Shown here: one piece after another, positions 6,595-9,196 of the stretch
Position numbering within the stretch: position 1 is the first letter of the stretch
Layout of the letters: each line of letters opens with the position of its first letter
From: JAAYCI01 sp031551695
GTDB taxonomy: Bacteria > Bacillota > Clostridia > Oscillospirales > Ruminococcaceae
Assembly (NCBI GenBank): GCA_031551695.1
Contig: JAVBNG010000061.1
Coordinates: 1-9,196, forward strand
DNA: 9,196 bases
Direction of reading: 5' to 3'
Notes under the pieces: generated by a model
Database searches by the model: none
What the model was told of the DNA's origin: nothing
The model's input: only the letters and a program-made list of their open reading frames with translations
Made by a program: the position numbers and the translations under genes

Positions 6595-6600
6595 CCTCCT
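6595..6600 (-). promoter_or_regulatory. Ribosome binding site deciding a TTG start
   Basis: AGGAGG on the - strand, 7 nt before the TTG at 6587 of the GT4 gene. No ATG or GTG with a comparable site lies nearby in frame. It falls in the 17-bp gap after the stop codon of the preceding gene. Confidence 0.8.
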
Positions 6601-6604
6601 TGCG

Positions 6605-8782
6605 CTATACACCGCCCAAAGCAACGCGGCCAAACAGGTAATACACGGCATACGCGCCCATGGCGCAGCCGGCAAACACCATGCCGCGGTCGTTGTTTTT
6701 CCGGCGGGAAATGACGCCCTGGGTAAGCAACACCAGCAGCATCATCACCGGCATGTAGTACCGCCCCTGCGAGCCTTTCACATAATACGCGCCCGCCGAC
6801 GTCCAGATGAGCGCGGCCATGATGCCCGCGCCGAACACCAGGAAATAGCACATCGCCAGCAAGGGCTTTTGCCATTTGCGTACTTCAATGCCGTTCATGC
6901 CGCCGGTAACGGGCGCCACGCTGAGCACCATCATCGCCACCAGGGACAGGGTGATCCATGTGGGGATGGTGAAGGATTGCACCATGCCAATGCCGTCCAC
7001 CACCTGGGCCACGTTGTCGATGAACGAAAACAGCAAAATGCGGAAGTATTCGGCCGGGTCGCTGAACAAAAGCGCATGGCTGTAGGTTCCGCCGGCTTCC
7101 AGCCAGGGGCTTTCGAAAGTTTTGCCGCCAAAACTTTTGCTTAAAATATTGCCCGCCAGATACACCACACAAAACACCGCCGCAGCCAGGACAACGATCA
7201 TCACGACCTTTTTGCGCCACTTGCCGCCCCATTTTTCCGCCGGAATGATGAGCGGCAGCAGCAAAAGCGGGATATAAATCAGCTTCATCGGCGCCAACAG
7301 CGCGCCCGAGGCCACAAGAAGCAACACATCCACTATGCCGATGCGCGGCTTCACATACGCCAGGTGAAACACACAGGCCGTAAAAAAGAGGCACAGGGCG
7401 TTGATGGGCGTGTCGTAGGAAAAGCTGCCCGCCGTCACCAGCATCATGGGCGCCGTGCCAAGCAAGAAGTAAAGCGGCTTGAACGGAGAAAGCTTGATGG
7501 CGAAAAACACAATGGCGATGTAGGCGGCAAGGCTGAACAATTCGCCCAAGAACAGCGTGGGCACCTGGCCAAAATGCAAAAGCCGCGCCAATGTAACGCC
7601 CAGCGTCTGCGGAAAATACTGGTACGCGTAGCCGATTGAGTTCGCCTGCATTTCTACCCTGGCGTCCGGGTCCGCCGCCATTTTGAAAAAGTTTTCCGAG
7701 ATGTGGTAATATTGCGCGTACCCCGGCAAACTGGCGGAAAAGCCTTCCATCCCGTCCTCCGCGCGCTGTGTCCACGAGGTGGTAAAAGCGCCAAACCGGG
7801 TCTCCTCCCCAAGCAGCGCGCTGGAGTGGGCGAATGTCATGGGAATATGGGTCGAGCTGTCGAACGCGGCATAGGGCGGGTATACCAGCATGTACATGGC
7901 GCCAAGCACAAAAGCCGCCAGCAAAAACACCTTTTCCAGCCGCGCGCGCAGCACAAACACGCAATACCACGCCGCAGGCAAAAACAGGCACAGCAGGGCG
8001 GCGACGCCCCAGTAATAGCGGGCCAAAAAACCACTGTCTTCCGTGAAAAGCCGCATCAGCATGCTGTTGGCCTGCTGAACGCCGTCCACAGAACACCGGT
8101 ACGTCTCGTTGTCGCCCAGCCACACCGACAGCTGCTTGCCCTCCGGCACGCCGGAGACAATAAAGCTGACCCAATAGGTGCCGCTGGCCGCTTCCACCGG
8201 TTCCGGCAGGCGGAAGGTGATACTCTTGTTATCCTCCACATTCGTCGTCGCCGTAAAGGTCAGCAACTGCGTGGTGGCCTGGCCGTCGTACACGCCAAAG
8301 GTGAAGTTGACGTTTTCCAGCATTTCCCCATAGGTACCGAACAGAATGCTGAATCCGCTGAGCCGGGCGCCAAAGTCGAAGGTCTGCGTCACGCTCACGC
8401 CGTTTGCAAACGGCGTGGAGGCCGCGGTGTTTGTGGTGCCCACCTGGCCCTGTTCCAGCACCTTGCTGGCATGTGGCGCAACCGCCAGAAAATAAAACAA
8501 AACGGAAAACCCAAGGCTGATGGCAAAAATAAACACGGGAATAACCCAGCCACCATACCTTGACGTGGCGGCAAAAGGCCTTGGCGGGTTTGGCCGCCGC
8601 GGCTGGCGCGGCGGTTTGCCGCCATAGGCAAGCCTTTCCCCATAGTCCGGCTTCGTTCTGCCTGCCGGCTCGTTGTAGTTCGGCTCATCCCGATAAACCG
8701 GCTCGCCCCCGCTCATCGGCTCGTTTTTATCTATCGGCTCGCGCGGGCGCGCACGCTCGTGCGTGTAGGTTTTCCGGTTCAT
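6605..8782 (-). CDS. DUF2142-type polytopic membrane protein with a repetitive cytoplasmic tail
   Basis: About 725 residues. Layout: hydrophilic N-terminal tail (1-75) with an EP repeat (16-39) and a basic Pro/Arg stretch (56-69), one membrane helix (79-101), a probable extracytoplasmic beta-rich domain (about 110-250), then some 10-11 hydrophobic helices from 256 to the end. The polytopic part resembles DUF2142: PPYAAFDSSTHIP (302-314) where the family has its P.DE..H motif, SFSYDTPINALCLF (453-466), and SQGRYYMPVMMLL (671-683) near the C-terminus. DUF2142 proteins are thought to be GT-C-like surface-glycan enzymes, but no reaction is established. As the first gene of the operon with GT4, GT2 and DUF2304, it may use a polyprenyl-phosphate sugar at the outer face. 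The start is uncertain: the ATG at 8782 is chosen because the upstream open frame crosses a non-coding terminator, but AGAAGG abuts it with no spacing. A later ATG at 8716 lacks a site altogether. Confidence 0.82.
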   Translation of the reverse strand: MNRKTYTHERARPREPIDKNEPMSGGEPVYRDEPNYNEPAGRTKPDYGERLAYGGKPPRQPRRPNPPRPFAATSRYGGWVIPVFIFAISLGFSVLFYFLAVAPHASKVLEQGQVGTTNTAASTPFANGVSVTQTFDFGARLSGFSILFGTYGEMLENVNFTFGVYDGQATTQLLTFTATTNVEDNKSITFRLPEPVEAASGTYWVSFIVSGVPEGKQLSVWLGDNETYRCSVDGVQQANSMLMRLFTEDSGFLARYYWGVAALLCLFLPAAWYCVFVLRARLEKVFLLAAFVLGAMYMLVYPPYAAFDSSTHIPMTFAHSSALLGEETRFGAFTTSWTQRAEDGMEGFSASLPGYAQYYHISENFFKMAADPDARVEMQANSIGYAYQYFPQTLGVTLARLLHFGQVPTLFLGELFSLAAYIAIVFFAIKLSPFKPLYFLLGTAPMMLVTAGSFSYDTPINALCLFFTACVFHLAYVKPRIGIVDVLLLVASGALLAPMKLIYIPLLLLPLIIPAEKWGGKWRKKVVMIVVLAAAVFCVVYLAGNILSKSFGGKTFESPWLEAGGTYSHALLFSDPAEYFRILLFSFIDNVAQVVDGIGMVQSFTIPTWITLSLVAMMVLSVAPVTGGMNGIEVRKWQKPLLAMCYFLVFGAGIMAALIWTSAGAYYVKGSQGRYYMPVMMLLVLLTQGVISRRKNNDRGMVFAGCAMGAYAVYYLFGRVALGGV
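8666..8740 (-). repeat. Degenerate short tandem repeat encoding an xxxxEP hexapeptide array
   Basis: Five copies of CGGCTC on the + strand (8666, 8681, 8699, 8717, 8735), spaced 15, 18, 18 and 18 bp, within the 5' part of the DUF2142-type gene. In the protein they encode Glu-Pro pairs at residues 15-16, 21-22, 27-28, 33-34 and 38-39, with variable charged or polar residues between. The array looks like slippage-born expansion of an 18-bp unit. Confidence 0.8.
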
Positions 8783-8940
8783 CCTTCTGAAATCGGAGAT
8801 GGTTTTTCGCCCCTTTCCAAGCGCCCTGGACAGGCGCAAACGGCTGGCGGGAGTGCCCGCCCACACGGCTGCCCACATTTTCGGCCCGCAACCAATACAT
8901 GCTATTTTCTCACAAACAGCCCAAAAAGGCAAGGCGCGGC
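8783..8940 (-). other. Upstream region of the glycan operon, no gene seen
   Basis: This stretch must hold the promoter and 5' leader of the leftward operon, because terminators lie immediately to its right. Two small perfect hairpins are visible: GGCGGG-AGTG-CCCGCC at 8846-8861 and GCGCC/GGCGC at 8821-8837. A locally A+T-richer patch at about 8895-8925 is the likeliest promoter position, but I see only weak hexamers (TTGCCT and GAAAAT, 17 bp apart, - strand) and do not call one. Confidence 0.4.
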
Positions 8941-8972
8941 AAAAAAACACGCCGCCTGCCCCGCGCAGGCGG
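8941..8972 (-). terminator. Second terminator downstream of flagellin
   Basis: On the - strand, an 8-bp GC stem (CCGCCTGC with GCAGGCGG, 8952-8972, 5-nt loop) is followed after four bases by seven T (8947-8941). It lies just past the first flagellin terminator and would catch read-through before the glycan operon. Confidence 0.75.
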
Positions 8973-8979
8973 GCGGCAC

Positions 8980-9013
8980 AAAACAAGGCTCCCGCGATTC
9001 TTCGCGGGAGCCT
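8980..9013 (-). terminator. Flagellin terminator
   Basis: An 11-bp perfect stem, AGGCTCCCGCG at 8986-8996 with CGCGGGAGCCT at 9003-9013, with a 6-nt loop. It is followed on the - strand by TTGTTTTG. It sits 35 bp beyond the flagellin stop codon. On the + strand it is followed by GTTTTCG and a later T-run, but no + strand gene ends here. Confidence 0.85.
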
Positions 9014-9048
9014 GTTTTCGTGTTGTTTTTCCAGTGCCTGCGCTAAAA

Positions 9049-9196
9049 TTAGCGGAGCAGGTTGAGGACTTGCTGGGGCTGCTGGTTCGCCTGGGCCAGC
9101 ATGGACTGCGCGGCCTGGGACAGAACGTTGTTCTTCGTGAACGCCATCATCTCTTTGGCCATGTCAACGTCGCGGATGCGGCTTTCGGCGGCCGTC
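9049..9196 (-). CDS. fliC: Flagellin, C-terminal end (gene continues beyond the window)
   Basis: The last 48 residues of flagellin, the structural subunit of the flagellar filament. Seen: SRIRDVDMAKEMM followed by NNVLSQAAQSMLAQANQQ and the terminal VLNLLR, then TAA. This is the conserved D0 C-terminal helix that lines the filament core and is read by the export and chaperone machinery. The variable surface region, where any glycosylation would occur, is outside the window. The Firmicutes orthologue is often called hag. It lies upstream of the glycan operon on the same strand but is separated by two terminators. Confidence 0.95.
   Translation of the reverse strand, partial: TAAESRIRDVDMAKEMMAFTKNNVLSQAAQSMLAQANQQPQQVLNLLR

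Noticed and set aside
6588..6875. Upstream extension of the GT4 gene
   Set aside because: It overlaps the coding end of the membrane protein in another frame and reads as noise. The TTG at 6587 has AGGAGG at correct spacing.
7703..8563. 286-residue + strand open frame within the DUF2142-type gene
   Set aside because: Its composition (Gln/His/Arg/Gly-rich, no motif) is that of a shadow. The opposite strand encodes ordered membrane helices.
8783..8986. Longer N-terminus for the DUF2142-type protein
   Set aside because: The extra 68 residues would span a Rho-independent terminator with a T7 tract and have no good ribosome binding site. They look non-coding.
1..9196. CRISPR arrays, tRNA or rRNA genes, insertion sequences, phage genes
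   Set aside because: No regularly spaced direct repeats of CRISPR size, no tRNA cloverleaf, no transposase or integrase motif and no target-site duplication were seen.

Overview
This is GC-rich (visibly about 60% G+C) bacterial chromosomal DNA. It most likely comes from a motile, anaerobic, low-oxygen-adapted member of the Firmicutes (Clostridia, Oscillospiraceae-like). The grounds are the clostridial-style glycerol module (a GlpA-like flavoprotein, an NAD-linked flavoprotein, a DUF1667 protein and glycerol kinase), strong AGGAGG-type ribosome binding sites, and a flagellin C-terminus of the Firmicutes type. The taxonomic placement is inference.

Left half (1-4128, + strand): glycerol catabolism. 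The window opens inside a GlpA-like glycerol-3-phosphate dehydrogenase whose C-terminal [2Fe-2S] BFD-like domain is complete. It overlaps by one base an NAD(P)/FAD oxidoreductase, followed by a small four-cysteine DUF1667 protein. After a 217-bp gap comes glpK, a complete glycerol kinase. GlpK makes glycerol 3-phosphate, and the three upstream proteins probably oxidise it to dihydroxyacetone phosphate and pass electrons through two flavins and iron-sulfur centres. The gap before glpK is the most interesting part of the window. An extended -10 promoter is followed, just where transcription should begin, by about 150 nt of strongly self-complementary sequence closed by a 7-bp long-range helix. 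A downstream segment can alternatively pair with the glpK Shine-Dalgarno sequence. It looks like a riboswitch-type leader, and I cannot assign it to a known class.

Middle (4129-4282): two strong hairpins between convergent genes. The second is a bidirectional terminator serving glpK on one side and the minus-strand operon on the other.

Right half (4283-8782, - strand): a four-gene surface-glycan operon, read right to left. It encodes a large DUF2142-type polytopic membrane protein with a repetitive cytoplasmic tail, a GT4 glycosyltransferase with a TTG start, a DPM1-like GT2 glycosyltransferase, and a small DUF2304 membrane protein. Short spacings and an ATGA overlap indicate co-transcription. 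A plausible model is that GT2 with DUF2304 makes a polyprenyl-phosphate sugar, GT4 works on the cytoplasmic side, and the DUF2142 protein transfers or moves sugar at the outer face.

Right edge (8783-9196): the 3' end of a flagellin gene on the - strand, followed by two tandem terminators and then the putative promoter/leader region of the glycan operon. Flagellin next to a glycan operon raises the possibility of flagellar glycosylation, but the terminators show that the two are separate transcription units.
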